Shown in pieces: positions 43,568 to 53,445 of a DNA stretch of 64,000 nucleotides (the first letter of the stretch is position 1; every line of letters begins with the position of its first letter). The DNA is taken from assembly GCA_036782715.1 (NCBI GenBank), contig DAIPYN010000006.1, positions 1 through 64,000 on the forward strand. Direction: 5' to 3'. Origin of the DNA: UBA3478 sp036782715 (GTDB lineage: Bacteria > Bacteroidota > Bacteroidia > Flavobacteriales > Flavobacteriaceae). Below the pieces are notes generated by a model. It was not told where the DNA came from and did not search any database. It worked only from the letters and a program-made list of their open reading frames with translations. Made by a program: the position numbers and the translations under genes.

Positions 43568-46500
43568 TTGAAGATTAGACTGGATTCAATACGGTCTCTA
43601 TGTGTCCTACTCGCGTTTTTCGCTATTACCCTTACTCAGGCACAAAAATTACCGGCTTTATCTCCCTTTGGTATCGATGAGGTCTATCAGTATGATCCGG
43701 TAAATAATAGATATGAGTTGCTCCCTTCTGTATCGGGAAAGGTCGTAGGGTATCCCAGGTATTTAAGTTTTACCCAGTACTACGAGGCACTTCGAGCGCA
43801 GATGATTAAGTCTAACTACCAGACAAAAACCGATGCTCTTTCGAAAGTGAATGACACGGTCGCTGACGCACGTGAGGATTTACTTCCCACCTATTATGTT
43901 AATTCTGCCTTTTTTGAATCTATCTTCGGAGGTAACACCATCACTGTTGACGCTTCAGGAGGTTTTTCCCTTGATCTAGGTGCTCTTAGTCAGAAATCAG
44001 AAAATCCATCCGTATCGGTTCGCAATCAAAGAAGTACCGTTCTTGATATCGATCAGCAATTTGATTTAAATGTGGATGCACAGGTCGGAGAGCGTTTAAG
44101 AGTTCAAGCAAATATGGACTCCCGTTCAAGCTTTGATTTTCAAAATCTTTTCAAAATTGAATATACTCCTAATGAGGATGACCTGATTCGCAATATCGAG
44201 TTTGGTAATGTAAGTATGCCGCTCAAAAGCAGTCTGATGACTGGCGCTCAGAATTTATTTGGACTCAAAACTGATTTACAGTTTGGGCGTACCTCTGTGA
44301 CGGCCGTTTATGCAGAACAACGATCTCAACGAAATACGGTCAGTACTCAAAATGGATCAGTCATTAATGAGTTTGAGCTTACCGCTCTCGATTATGAGGA
44401 AAACACTCACTTTTTCTTAAGTCAACATTTTAGAGATGCTTATGACCTTGCGCTTAAGAACTACCCCTTCATTGCTTCAAATGTTCAGATTACCCGTATA
44501 GAGGTTTGGGTAACCAATCGATCTCAACAGACTGAGAACGTTCGACAAATTGTAGGTTTTCAAGATCTTGGAGAATATAATCCTGAAAAAGTTCGGTTTG
44601 GGGGCCCTCAGAATTTTTTTCGAGCTACCGAGTCTTTACCTGACAATGAGGCTAACCTTCTTAATCCCGAATGGATAGGTGGTGAAGGTCTTTCTAGTTC
44701 AATAAGAACTGCGGCTGGTGCCGCCTCTGGATTAAGTTTGTTAGGCGAGCCTTTAGTAAACGGCCTAGACTATGCCTCTTTAGAAAACGCACGAAAATTA
44801 GAAGCCGGTTTAGATTATTCATATCACCGTCAGCTCGGATACTTATCGCTGAATCAACCATTGGCTACTGATGAGGTGCTTGCTGTTGCTTATGAGTACA
44901 CTTACAACGGGTCTGTTTATACCGTCGGAGAGTTCTCTAATGACAATCAGAGAGACGCCTCTAGTGCGCTTATTGTAAAACTTCTGAAGAGCAATATTAC
45001 CCGAGTTGAGGATCCTATTTGGGATTTGATGATGAAGAATATCTATTCGACCGGAGCTTTCGGAATTAGTGCGAATGATTTTGAGTTTCAGTTACTATAC
45101 ACTGATCCTAGCCCTCGAAATTTTTTAACACCGGCCGACCCTTCGGTTCCTTGGCCAGAGGAGTTTTCGAACAGTACGCTATTGAAGATTTTCAATTTAG
45201 ATCGACTCGACGCCTATCAAAATCGCTCAGAGCAAGGGGATGGTTTCTTTGATTTTGTAGACGGTATTACCGTTGATGCCTCGAATGGTAGAATCATTTT
45301 TACCCAAGTAGAGCCGTTTGGTGAATACTTGTTTGAGCAATTCTCTAGTGATGTTACCGAAGATTACGAAATTGAGGAATCCTATAATGGTAATCAAAGG
45401 CAATATGTTTATCGCTCTCTCTATGAATTGACGAAAACAGCCGCCTTGCAGCAGGCAGATGCGAATCGATTCTTACTTAGAGGTTCCTATGGTGGTAGCA
45501 CTGCTTCTTCGGGTCAAAAGTTATCGCTCGGAGTGGCGTTTGCTTTACCCGGATCCGTCCAGGTTAGTATTGGCGGTAGAGTGCTTACTGAAGGGGTTGA
45601 TTACCTTGTTGACTATGCGGCGGGTCAGGTGGAAATTCTTGATCCTAGCTTACAGAATTCTGGTCTTCCGATCGATATTTCAGTTGAAGATGCTGGTCAA
45701 ATCGGGCAATTAACTCGACGATTCACAGGAGTTGCTATTCAGCATCGAGCCTCTAGTGAACTATCCTTTGGGGGTGCCTTCTTAAATCTTAGAGAACGCC
45801 CACTCACTCAGAAGTCTGCTTATGGAATCGAGCCGATTAATAACTCGATGATTGGTGCGAATATTTCGTTTCATAAAGAGGTTCCGTGGCTTACACGGCT
45901 TATTAATCAGTGGCCTACTATTGAAACTGAAGCACCGTCTTCGATCGATTTCTCTGCAGAAATTGCTGCACTCATCCCATCGGCTCCAAACAATGCACAA
46001 TTCGGTGGCGAGGTAACCACCTATATCGATGATTTTGAAGAGGCGCAACAATTCTTAGATCTTAGAAATCCTTCTGATTGGATGCTGTCGAGTAATCCTT
46101 TTGGTCAGACCGGTATTGAGGCTTCTAGGTCTAGGGCTCGACTCGCATGGTATACTATTGATCCTGTGCTATATAGCAGACTACGACCCTCAGATATTAC
46201 TGATGCGATGTTGCAAGAAGATGAAGCGCGTCGAATTTTTATAAGAGAGGTCTATCCCGAAACCGATGTAGTCCAGGGGCAATCTGCCGTTCAGTCTACT
46301 TTAGATATCGCCTACTATCCCGATGAGGCAGGACCTTACAATACCGCGTCTGATTTTGGTGCAGTTGCTAACAAATGGGCAGGGACTATGCGAGCCCTTA
46401 CCGTTACTGACTTTGAGCAGGCAAATATTGAATACTTGCAGTTTTGGATGTTGCATCCGCTCGAACCGTTAGAAGTTGGAGAGGGAGGTAAATTGGTGAT

Positions 46501-49500
46501 TGATCTTGGGAACCTCTCTGAGGATATTCTTCCTGATGGAAGAAAACAATATGAAAATGGACTTGGGGTTCAGGTGGATCCAACCATCTATGGATCGGTC
46601 CCTTCGAGAAGTGCCTTGATTTACACTTTTGATAGCGATGCGGGTGCTCGAGAACTACAAGATATCGGATTAGATGGTCTTTCAGATTCTCAGGAAGGTT
46701 TGATTTATACAGGACCTAGTGATGACCCGGCTAGGGATAATTACGTGAATTATTTAGAAGCTCAGGGAAGTATCCCAAATCGTTACAAGTATTTCAACAA
46801 TCCTGAAGGTAATACACCGATTAACCCGACCGATGAGTTAAGAGGTTCTACGTTATTGCCCGATGTGGAGGATGTCGATCGAGACTTTGCTATGAATGTG
46901 GTCGAGAGTTATTATCAATATGAACTTCCCATTAATTCGGTAGTAAGCGAATCGATGCCCTACATCACAACGGTTCAAGAAGTTACTCTAGAAACGGGAC
47001 GCAAAGTTCGTTGGGTTCAGTATAAGATTCCTCTTCGCGAATATACCCGTGCGGTAGGCGGGATTACCGATTTTAGGTCGATACCCTTTATTCGTATGTC
47101 ATTGCAGGGGTTTCAAAGTTCAACCGTATTGCGATTTGCTTCACTTGACCTCATTCAAGGTAGTTGGAGAATCTATGACAAAGAATTAGACCCCGAAGCT
47201 AACTTACCGGTAAACCCTTCAACGACCTTTGAATTGGGTGCCGTAAATATTGAAGAAAATAGTAATAGAAGCCCTATCCCATACGTACTTCCGCCAGGGG
47301 TTCGACGTGAAGCCTTGAATAATACGAATACGATTGTACGACAAAATGAACAGTCGTTAAGTATGCGATTTACCGATTTACCATTAGGGGACGGAAGAGG
47401 AGCTTTTAGACGTGTGAAATTCGATATGCGCCGTTTTGAAAGGCTTAAATTATTTGTTCATGCCGAGCGAATAGGAGCTTCAACAGTTCAGGATAATGAT
47501 CTAGTGGCTTTTCTCAGAATTGGAACCGACTACAGTTCTAACTACTATCAAATCGAGTGGCCTTTAACCTTTACCAATAATGCAACCCAAGACGCAGGAC
47601 TTATTTGGCCAGATGCGAATGCCCTTGATTTAGATTTGGCGCTATTGAGCAGTGTAAAGGCAGAGCAAATTGCCTCCGCAGAGCCAGAGTATTCAAAAGT
47701 TCTTGAGAACGGAATGACCATTCGCGTAAAAGGGAATCCGTCAATCGGGAATATTACCTCTGCCATGCTTGGGGCCATCAATCGATCGTCAAGCCTACCG
47801 GTTTCGGCAGAGCTTTGGTTTAATGAATTGCGGCTAGCAGGAATCAATCACAAAGGAGGCTGGGCGGCAACTGCTAATGCTTCTGTCCAGTTGTCTGATG
47901 TAGTTAGTTTGGGTGCTGGTTTCTCTAAAACAACGGTAGGTTTCGGAGCCATCGATGGGGCGGTTAATACACGCTCGTTGGATGATACCGAAAACTTTGA
48001 TTTCTCGGTGCGTACAGACCTCGGACAGTTTTTATCCAAAGCCAGTAGATTGAAACTACCATTGAATTATTCGATGGCTTCCACGCGAATTACTCCTGAG
48101 TATGATCCTGTTTATGAAGATATTCGTCTCGAGGACCGTCTGAGTGCCGCGACTAATAACGATGATAAACAAGCAATTCAAGAGCAGGCTGAGTCGTACA
48201 CAGAAGTTTCCAGCCTCGCGCTTAATGGTGTTCGAATAGAACGTAAAGAGGGTAGTAATGTTGATTTCTTTGATCTTGAGAATGTTACGGTTAATTACAG
48301 CCATTCAACCAAGTCGCATCGCGATTTTGAAATCTCAGAATCGCTTCAGTCGCAAGCGAGGGCTTCACTCGATTATACGTATACGCCTTCTATTTTCTCA
48401 TTAACCATGGGAGCCTCTATTGATCGATCTCTTAGTGAACAGCGCTTCAGACAAATCTTTATACCTGGCGTAACCCTTCTTGATTTACCCCTTTTAAGTC
48501 AACAAAATTTTAGATCGGGATGGAACGGTTCGATCAAAGCGAATCCGTTTAAATTCTTTAGTACCTCATTTACTGCGACTCAAAATAATATCGTTAATCT
48601 CGATCTTAATCAGAACCTAGGTTTTAATTCTGTTTGGGAGTCTTTTTTCTCTTGGGGTAAGCCAAATACTTATGCACAGCAACTTCAGCTAGGACTAGAA
48701 ATTCCATTCAGTTTGTTCAAACCCCTTGATTTTTTAACTACGCGATTAGATTATGGAGGCCAGCTTAATTGGCAACGAGGTTCTGACGCACTCGCTGAAG
48801 TTGCAGGTCGACCTTTACATACCGTTCAGACGGCAAGTACTTTATCGCTAAGTAGTGGCCTTGATCTAAAGTCAGGATTGAAGAAGCTGATAAAAATTCC
48901 CGATGCGATTGGTGCTCAAGTGGCTTTGAATTATTCAGAAACTTCTGGGGTAGTCTTACCAGGTTATTTACCGACGATCAATGACAGGAGTTTACTTCAA
49001 TTAGATCCGAAATTGCTGCTTGGAGTGGCTTCTTCTGATTTTAGGTTTGAAGCTGCACGACAAGGATATTTGACCGATTTTGATGGGTTCAATACTCCCT
49101 TTGTTATTGACGAAAACGAGAACCTTTCTGCAACTGCTAATCTTAGTATCGGTAGTGCTGTTTCTATTGGTCTTAGTTATGATCGAAGAAAGAGCGATCG
49201 TTTTCAAGAGCAGTTCAGAGTGACCCCTTCTGACTTTGGACCAACTTTTCAGTCCTTACTCGCCAACCAGACAGGTAGTTACAGTACTACAGCCTTTTTA
49301 CTTTCAACCGCTTTCGATGGTTCAATGGGGGATACGGAGTCAGAAGCTTTTGAACGATTCAAAACTTCTAGAATTGAAATGGCAAATCGATTAGCTAATG
49401 CATCGGGTATGGATGTATCGGCTGTTGACTCTGAGGGTTACCCGACGGCCTATGGAGCCTATCATCCTGAGGTGTTATTGGGTTCTTTTATTGCGGCCTA

Positions 49501-50218
49501 TACCGGTAAGTCGATTAGCGAAGTTAGTTTAGGGCCTTTTGAATCTTTCGGTGTTCCCAATTGGGATGTTTCAATCAGTGGTTTGTTCCCCGAAGTGTTT
49601 AGTCGTTTTGCAATCAACCATGGATATAGAGCCGCCTATAGTATTAATAATTTTCAAAATAATCTCAGTCGAAACGACGGCTTATATAACCTTGAAAATG
49701 GGGATTTAAAACCAGAATTACTGATTGGAGCGGTAGTGATGAACGACCAGTTTAACCCACTTATTGGATTCGATTTTGAAACAGAGTCGTTCTGGCAAAT
49801 TCGAACAGAATGGCGAAAAGATAGAGCGTTGAATTTAAGTTTTGCCAATAGTTTGCTTACTGAGATTAAAGGTCAAGAATTTGTCCTTGGTTTAGGGAAA
49901 CGAATTACCGATTTGCGTTGGAATCCTAAAATAGGAGGCAAGAGAAGGCAGTATCGAGGGGACTTAGTGCTTAGAGGCGATGTATCCTATCGATCGAATA
50001 CGACTTTCATTCGAAATCTAGACGAGATTGTCGGGGATCAGATTACTTCTGGTCAGCAAAGTTTCTCGGCTCAATTCTCTGCGGATTACGCTTTAAGTAG
50101 TACATTAAATTTGGCTGCTTATTACGATCACAGCTTCTCAAAGTTTAGAGTTTCTACCTCCTTTCCCCAAACTACTATGCGTGCTGGACTTAGCTTAAAA
50201 TATCGATTTGGCGAGTAG
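43568..50218 (+). CDS. sprA: type IX secretion outer-membrane translocon SprA (Sov)
   Basis: 2216 residues, somewhat shorter than the about 2400 usual for SprA, but the largest gene here. It forms the 36-strand outer-membrane beta-barrel through which T9SS cargo passes. No ATG exists near the beginning; the TTG at 43568, 1 base after ruvA, gives KIRLDSIRSLCVLLAFFAI and TQA, a normal signal peptide, so I accept TTG as the start. The first in-frame Met (about residue 79) would lose it. Beta-rich repeats and YGGSTA/GQKLSLG-type segments fill the rest and the protein ends in an aromatic C-terminal strand (LKYRFGE). ruvA-sprA-gcvH is a flavobacterial gene order I recall. Confidence 0.95.
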   Translation: MKIRLDSIRSLCVLLAFFAITLTQAQKLPALSPFGIDEVYQYDPVNNRYELLPSVSGKVVGYPRYLSFTQYYEALRAQMIKSNYQTKTDALSKVNDTVADAREDLLPTYYVNSAFFESIFGGNTITVDASGGFSLDLGALSQKSENPSVSVRNQRSTVLDIDQQFDLNVDAQVGERLRVQANMDSRSSFDFQNLFKIEYTPNEDDLIRNIEFGNVSMPLKSSLMTGAQNLFGLKTDLQFGRTSVTAVYAEQRSQRNTVSTQNGSVINEFELTALDYEENTHFFLSQHFRDAYDLALKNYPFIASNVQITRIEVWVTNRSQQTENVRQIVGFQDLGEYNPEKVRFGGPQNFFRATESLPDNEANLLNPEWIGGEGLSSSIRTAAGAASGLSLLGEPLVNGLDYASLENARKLEAGLDYSYHRQLGYLSLNQPLATDEVLAVAYEYTYNGSVYTVGEFSNDNQRDASSALIVKLLKSNITRVEDPIWDLMMKNIYSTGAFGISANDFEFQLLYTDPSPRNFLTPADPSVPWPEEFSNSTLLKIFNLDRLDAYQNRSEQGDGFFDFVDGITVDASNGRIIFTQVEPFGEYLFEQFSSDVTEDYEIEESYNGNQRQYVYRSLYELTKTAALQQADANRFLLRGSYGGSTASSGQKLSLGVAFALPGSVQVSIGGRVLTEGVDYLVDYAAGQVEILDPSLQNSGLPIDISVEDAGQIGQLTRRFTGVAIQHRASSELSFGGAFLNLRERPLTQKSAYGIEPINNSMIGANISFHKEVPWLTRLINQWPTIETEAPSSIDFSAEIAALIPSAPNNAQFGGEVTTYIDDFEEAQQFLDLRNPSDWMLSSNPFGQTGIEASRSRARLAWYTIDPVLYSRLRPSDITDAMLQEDEARRIFIREVYPETDVVQGQSAVQSTLDIAYYPDEAGPYNTASDFGAVANKWAGTMRALTVTDFEQANIEYLQFWMLHPLEPLEVGEGGKLVIDLGNLSEDILPDGRKQYENGLGVQVDPTIYGSVPSRSALIYTFDSDAGARELQDIGLDGLSDSQEGLIYTGPSDDPARDNYVNYLEAQGSIPNRYKYFNNPEGNTPINPTDELRGSTLLPDVEDVDRDFAMNVVESYYQYELPINSVVSESMPYITTVQEVTLETGRKVRWVQYKIPLREYTRAVGGITDFRSIPFIRMSLQGFQSSTVLRFASLDLIQGSWRIYDKELDPEANLPVNPSTTFELGAVNIEENSNRSPIPYVLPPGVRREALNNTNTIVRQNEQSLSMRFTDLPLGDGRGAFRRVKFDMRRFERLKLFVHAERIGASTVQDNDLVAFLRIGTDYSSNYYQIEWPLTFTNNATQDAGLIWPDANALDLDLALLSSVKAEQIASAEPEYSKVLENGMTIRVKGNPSIGNITSAMLGAINRSSSLPVSAELWFNELRLAGINHKGGWAATANASVQLSDVVSLGAGFSKTTVGFGAIDGAVNTRSLDDTENFDFSVRTDLGQFLSKASRLKLPLNYSMASTRITPEYDPVYEDIRLEDRLSAATNNDDKQAIQEQAESYTEVSSLALNGVRIERKEGSNVDFFDLENVTVNYSHSTKSHRDFEISESLQSQARASLDYTYTPSIFSLTMGASIDRSLSEQRFRQIFIPGVTLLDLPLLSQQNFRSGWNGSIKANPFKFFSTSFTATQNNIVNLDLNQNLGFNSVWESFFSWGKPNTYAQQLQLGLEIPFSLFKPLDFLTTRLDYGGQLNWQRGSDALAEVAGRPLHTVQTASTLSLSSGLDLKSGLKKLIKIPDAIGAQVALNYSETSGVVLPGYLPTINDRSLLQLDPKLLLGVASSDFRFEAARQGYLTDFDGFNTPFVIDENENLSATANLSIGSAVSIGLSYDRRKSDRFQEQFRVTPSDFGPTFQSLLANQTGSYSTTAFLLSTAFDGSMGDTESEAFERFKTSRIEMANRLANASGMDVSAVDSEGYPTAYGAYHPEVLLGSFIAAYTGKSISEVSLGPFESFGVPNWDVSISGLFPEVFSRFAINHGYRAAYSINNFQNNLSRNDGLYNLENGDLKPELLIGAVVMNDQFNPLIGFDFETESFWQIRTEWRKDRALNLSFANSLLTEIKGQEFVLGLGKRITDLRWNPKIGGKRRQYRGDLVLRGDVSYRSNTTFIRNLDEIVGDQITSGQQSFSAQFSADYALSSTLNLAAYYDHSFSKFRVSTSFPQTTMRAGLSLKYRFGE

Positions 50219-50237
50219 TTTAAAAGACTCTTTTAGT

Positions 50238-50245
50238 TACCTTTG
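50238..50245 (+). promoter_or_regulatory. -7 element of gcvH
   Basis: TACCTTTG matches TAnnTTTG, about 27 bases before the gcvH ATG. The nearest TTTG (50207-50210) is 27 bases upstream of it and overlaps the end of sprA. Confidence 0.45.
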
Positions 50246-50271
50246 AACCTTATTAATAATCAGAAATTGTT

Positions 50272-50652
50272 ATGAATTTTCCAGAAAACTTAAAGTATAC
50301 AAAAGACCACGAGTGGGTGCTTATCGAAGGGAATACAGCAACCGTTGGTATTACTGATTTTGCACAATCTGAACTTGGGGATATTGTTTATGTGGAGGTC
50401 GAAACGGTCGATGAGACTCTCGATAAAGAAGAAGTTTTTGGTACGGTAGAAGCGGTTAAGACTGTTTCTGACTTATTTCTTCCGTTATCTGGAACGATTG
50501 AATCTTTCAATGAAGAACTAGATCAAAACCCAGAGTTAGTAAATAGCGATCCTTACGGTGCGGGTTGGATGATTAAAATGAATGTTGACAATCTAGATGA
50601 GATCGAAGAATTGTTAGATGTCGATGCTTACAAAGCCCTAGTGGGTGCCTAA
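50272..50652 (+). CDS. gcvH: glycine cleavage system H protein
   Basis: 126 residues, the family length. Carries the lipoyl arm between P, T and L proteins; the lipoylated Lys is at 63 in GTVEAVKTVSDL. GITDFAQSELGDIVYVE is the H-protein signature. A vanZ-like gene overlaps its end. Confidence 0.96.
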   Translation: MNFPENLKYTKDHEWVLIEGNTATVGITDFAQSELGDIVYVEVETVDETLDKEEVFGTVEAVKTVSDLFLPLSGTIESFNEELDQNPELVNSDPYGAGWMIKMNVDNLDEIEELLDVDAYKALVGA

Positions 50653-51058
50653 AATTAGACACCGGCTATTTAATCGGTTTACTGCCACCTTTTTACTATA
50701 CGCTAGCGGTATTACCGTGCTTAGTTTAGCACGCATCGATTCGAGTGGGCAATCATTTCTTCGTTTTGAAGGGGCGGACAAATTGGTGCACTGCCTTTTT
50801 TACTTTGGCTTTACTTTTTTACTGGCTTTAGCCTGTAAAGGTTCTTTTACCCGAGCTTTGGTTAGGAAGGAACAAATAATAGTTGCATTAATTGCAATGA
50901 TTTATAGTGGCCTTATTGAATTATTGCAAGGTTTTTTTACTGTCTATCGTTCGGCAGAGCTTGGTGATTTTGTTGCCAATTCGGTAGGAGTGATTTTTGG
51001 ATTAGTTGCCTTAAAGGTTTTAGATCCTTTTTTTAACAGAATGAAAAACCCGAAATAA
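50645..51058 (+). CDS. VanZ-like membrane protein
   Basis: 137 residues with about four hydrophobic segments and the VanZ pattern ADKLVHCLFYFGFTFLLA and IYSGLIELLQGFF. The first in-frame Met is far inside, and the GTG at 50645 gives a full N-terminal helix, so the gene starts there, overlapping gcvH by 8 bases (translational coupling is likely). In flavobacteria a VanZ-like protein after gcvH is usual; the function is unknown. Confidence 0.8.
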   Translation: MPKIRHRLFNRFTATFLLYASGITVLSLARIDSSGQSFLRFEGADKLVHCLFYFGFTFLLALACKGSFTRALVRKEQIIVALIAMIYSGLIELLQGFFTVYRSAELGDFVANSVGVIFGLVALKVLDPFFNRMKNPK

Positions 51059-51111
51059 TTCGGTGCTTTTTCGAATTAATATTTAAATTAGCCATCATCA
51101 AAATTTAGAGT

Positions 51112-51816
51112 ATGGAACCGAAGAAAAGTCCAAAAGCAGATATAGGTCGTAACAGTGGATTGTATTTCGCACTAGGTCTAGCCCTTACAATGTTCGTTGT
51201 ATGGAGAGCCTTAGAGTGGAAGAAATACGATGAGGTAACGAATTACGATATATCTCTAAATGTAGAAGATCAACTTGATGAGGAGGTGCCAATGACCGAA
51301 CAAATCAAGACTCCACCACCTCCACCACCTCCAGCAGCTCCTGAAGTTATTGAAGTGGTAGAAGATGAGGAAGAGGTTGAAGAAACCATTATCGAATCGA
51401 CTGAAACCTCTCAAGAAGAAGAGGTGATTGAAATCGAAGAGGTTGAGGTTGATGAGGTAGAAGAAGATATTTCAATTCCATTTGCTGTGATTGAAGACGT
51501 GCCTGTATTCCCAGGCTGTGAAGGTGCCAGTGATAAAAAAGCTTGTTTTCAACAGCAAATGCAAAAGCACATCCGTAAGCACTTCAGATATCCTGAAATT
51601 GCTCAGGAAATGGGTGTTCAGGGTCGTGTGAATGTAATGTTCGTTATCCAGAGAGATGGTTCAATTGGAGGAATTCGAATGAGAGGCCCAGACAAAAACC
51701 TTGAGGCTGAAGCATTGCGTATTATCAATCTGCTTCCAAACATGACACCAGGTAGACAACGTGGACGTCCTGTAAAAGTACCATTTAGTATTCCGATTAC
51801 TTTCCGATTACAGTAG
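51112..51816 (+). CDS. tonB: energy transducer TonB
   Basis: 234 residues. One membrane helix near residues 19-37, then a Pro run (PPPPPPP) and a long Glu-rich region (about 80-125), then the TonB C-terminal domain from about 130 (AVIEDVPVFPGC, YPEIAQEMGVQGRVNVMFVI). It transfers proton-motive energy to outer-membrane receptors with ExbB/ExbD. The Cys pair (CEGASDKKAC) in the C-terminal domain is common in Bacteroidota TonB. Followed by a terminator. Confidence 0.93.
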   Translation: MEPKKSPKADIGRNSGLYFALGLALTMFVVWRALEWKKYDEVTNYDISLNVEDQLDEEVPMTEQIKTPPPPPPPAAPEVIEVVEDEEEVEETIIESTETSQEEEVIEIEEVEVDEVEEDISIPFAVIEDVPVFPGCEGASDKKACFQQQMQKHIRKHFRYPEIAQEMGVQGRVNVMFVIQRDGSIGGIRMRGPDKNLEAEALRIINLLPNMTPGRQRGRPVKVPFSIPITFRLQ

Positions 51817-51836
51817 TAATGAGAATAAATTATAGA

Positions 51837-51862
51837 AAACCGGGCTTATTGCCCGGTTTTTT
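51837..51862 (+). terminator. terminator after tonB
   Basis: Arms AAACCGGGC and GCCCGGTTT around a 5-base loop, followed by seven T. Confidence 0.85.
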
Positions 51863-51864
51863 TA

Positions 51865-51894
51865 TTTGAAAGCTATTTGTGCATCTTATCTTTG
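51865..51894 (+). promoter_or_regulatory. promoter of ctaB; the transcript may be nearly leaderless
   Basis: TTTG (51865-51868), 18 bases, TATCTTTG (51887-51894). The ATG of ctaB is only 6 bases after the -7 element, which is about where transcription should begin. Confidence 0.65.
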
Positions 51895-51900
51895 CACTCT

Positions 51901-52794
51901 ATGATTGAAGGGGCAACAACACATCCTACTTCCTTGTTTTGGACCGATCTAAAAGCTTTAACGAAAGTTCGTTTAGCGCTGAGCGTGGTGTTCTCTGCAT
52001 TAGCGGGCTATCTGTTGGGTGCTGAATCATATAAAGTCCAAGAACTGGTATTTCTTCTAGTGGGAGGTTTTTCTTTGGTTGCAGCCTCTAACGCTTATAA
52101 TCAAATCATAGAAAAGGATCTAGATTCAAAAATGAATCGTACCAAAGAGCGACCCTTGCCTACTGGTCGTTTTTCGAATGCTTTAGCCTTGATCATTGCC
52201 TTCGCGTTCACGATTCTAGGAGAGGGATTACTCTATTTTCTCAACCTTAAAACGGCTCTTTTTGGTTTACTCTCGGTAATTCTATACGCTTTAGTTTATA
52301 CTCCATTAAAAACGAAAACATCATTATCTGTTTTTGTGGGTGCTTTTCCCGGTGCCATACCATTCATGTTAGGTTGGGTGGGTGCTACAGGGTCTTTCGG
52401 AATTGAAGCTGGAACCTTATTTATGATTCAATTCTTTTGGCAGTTTCCTCATTTCTGGGCACTAGCTTGGATGTTAGATGAGGATTATAAAAAAGGAGGA
52501 TTTAAAATGCTCCCCACGGGTGAGAGAGATCAAAGCACTGCATTTCAAATTATCGTTTACACCTTTTGGACGATTTTGGCATCTATTACTCCAGTATTTG
52601 GATTTACTGGTAAGCTTGTAATTTCAATTCCTGCTGCAATAGCCGTAGGTGTCTCGGGTCTTTACATGATGATTCCGGCACTTCAACTGTTCAATTCGTT
52701 AGAGGTGTCTTTTGCTAAAAAATTAATGCTAAGGAGCGTAATATATATTTCATTAATTCAGGTGATCTATGTCATCGATCACCTTATTCGATAG
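51901..52794 (+). CDS. ctaB: protoheme IX farnesyltransferase (heme O synthase)
   Basis: 297 residues, about nine membrane helices. Transfers a farnesyl group to heme B to make heme O for the oxidase. The prenyltransferase motif is NAYNQIIEKDLDSKMNRT with the paired Asp residues, and the second is YTPLKTKT. The open frame reaches a TTG at 51877 but that lies inside the promoter; the ATG at 51901 is the start. First gene of the second oxidase block. Confidence 0.93.
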   Translation: MIEGATTHPTSLFWTDLKALTKVRLALSVVFSALAGYLLGAESYKVQELVFLLVGGFSLVAASNAYNQIIEKDLDSKMNRTKERPLPTGRFSNALALIIAFAFTILGEGLLYFLNLKTALFGLLSVILYALVYTPLKTKTSLSVFVGAFPGAIPFMLGWVGATGSFGIEAGTLFMIQFFWQFPHFWALAWMLDEDYKKGGFKMLPTGERDQSTAFQIIVYTFWTILASITPVFGFTGKLVISIPAAIAVGVSGLYMMIPALQLFNSLEVSFAKKLMLRSVIYISLIQVIYVIDHLIR

Positions 52795-52805
52795 CACACA
52801 AAATT

Positions 52806-53381
52806 ATGTTAGAACGTACAGAATTTGAGAAGCAACAACGCGCAAAAAAAATGATGCTTTGGTTTGGAATCATCTCTCTAATTATGGGATTTGCGGGATG
52901 GACAAGCGCCTATATCGTAAGTAGTAAGCGAAAAGATTGGGTGGCCAACATTGAATTGCCTCAGGCTTTTTGGTGGTCAACGGCAGTCATCGTTTTGAGT
53001 AGTATAACCTATATTCTTGCCCGCCTTGCCCTTAAGGGAGGTAACTTGAAGATGTCTTCTAGATGGGCTCTAATTACCCTAGGATTGGGTATTTCGTTTG
53101 TTTTTATTCAGTTCAATGGGTTTGGGCAAATGGTTACTGCCGGATACTATTTTACGGGACCAACCAGTAGCATTAAGATGTCTTACATTTTTCTTATCGC
53201 TTTTGTCCACCTACTGCATCTTTTTGCTGGGCTAATCAGTCTAGGACTAGTTAATTACAAACTAATACGTTCAAAATATTCGGCTGATAATAGATTGGGC
53301 TTTGAACTAGGAGAGACGTTTTGGCATTTCCTCGGAGTGCTTTGGGTTTATCTTGTTTTATTCATGTTTTTAGTCAAGTAA
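52806..53381 (+). CDS. cytochrome c oxidase subunit III, short form
   Basis: 191 residues with five membrane helices, including FLIAFVHLLHLFAGLISLG and the C-terminal FWHFLGVLWVYLVLFMFLV, both subunit III signatures. 11 bases after ctaB. A second, longer subunit III gene follows, as is usual in Bacteroidota, where two subunit III proteins are encoded together. Confidence 0.9.
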   Translation: MLERTEFEKQQRAKKMMLWFGIISLIMGFAGWTSAYIVSSKRKDWVANIELPQAFWWSTAVIVLSSITYILARLALKGGNLKMSSRWALITLGLGISFVFIQFNGFGQMVTAGYYFTGPTSSIKMSYIFLIAFVHLLHLFAGLISLGLVNYKLIRSKYSADNRLGFELGETFWHFLGVLWVYLVLFMFLVK

Positions 53382-53417
53382 ATCGATTCAATTATTTTTA
53401 TAAAATACTCAAAGGTG

Positions 53418-53425
53418 TACCTTTG
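53418..53425 (+). promoter_or_regulatory. possible -7 element before the long subunit III gene
   Basis: TACCTTTG matches TAnnTTTG, about 20 bases before the ATG at 53446; the -33 region is only T-rich. Confidence 0.4.
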
Positions 53426-53445
53426 CGACAATTAATGCCAAACTA

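Noticed and set aside
45459..45713. Alternative frames within sprA
   Set aside because: Out of frame with a continuous 2216-codon gene; no independent support.
51877..51900. TTG start for the heme O synthase
   Set aside because: Lies inside the promoter; ATG at 51901 fits the family.
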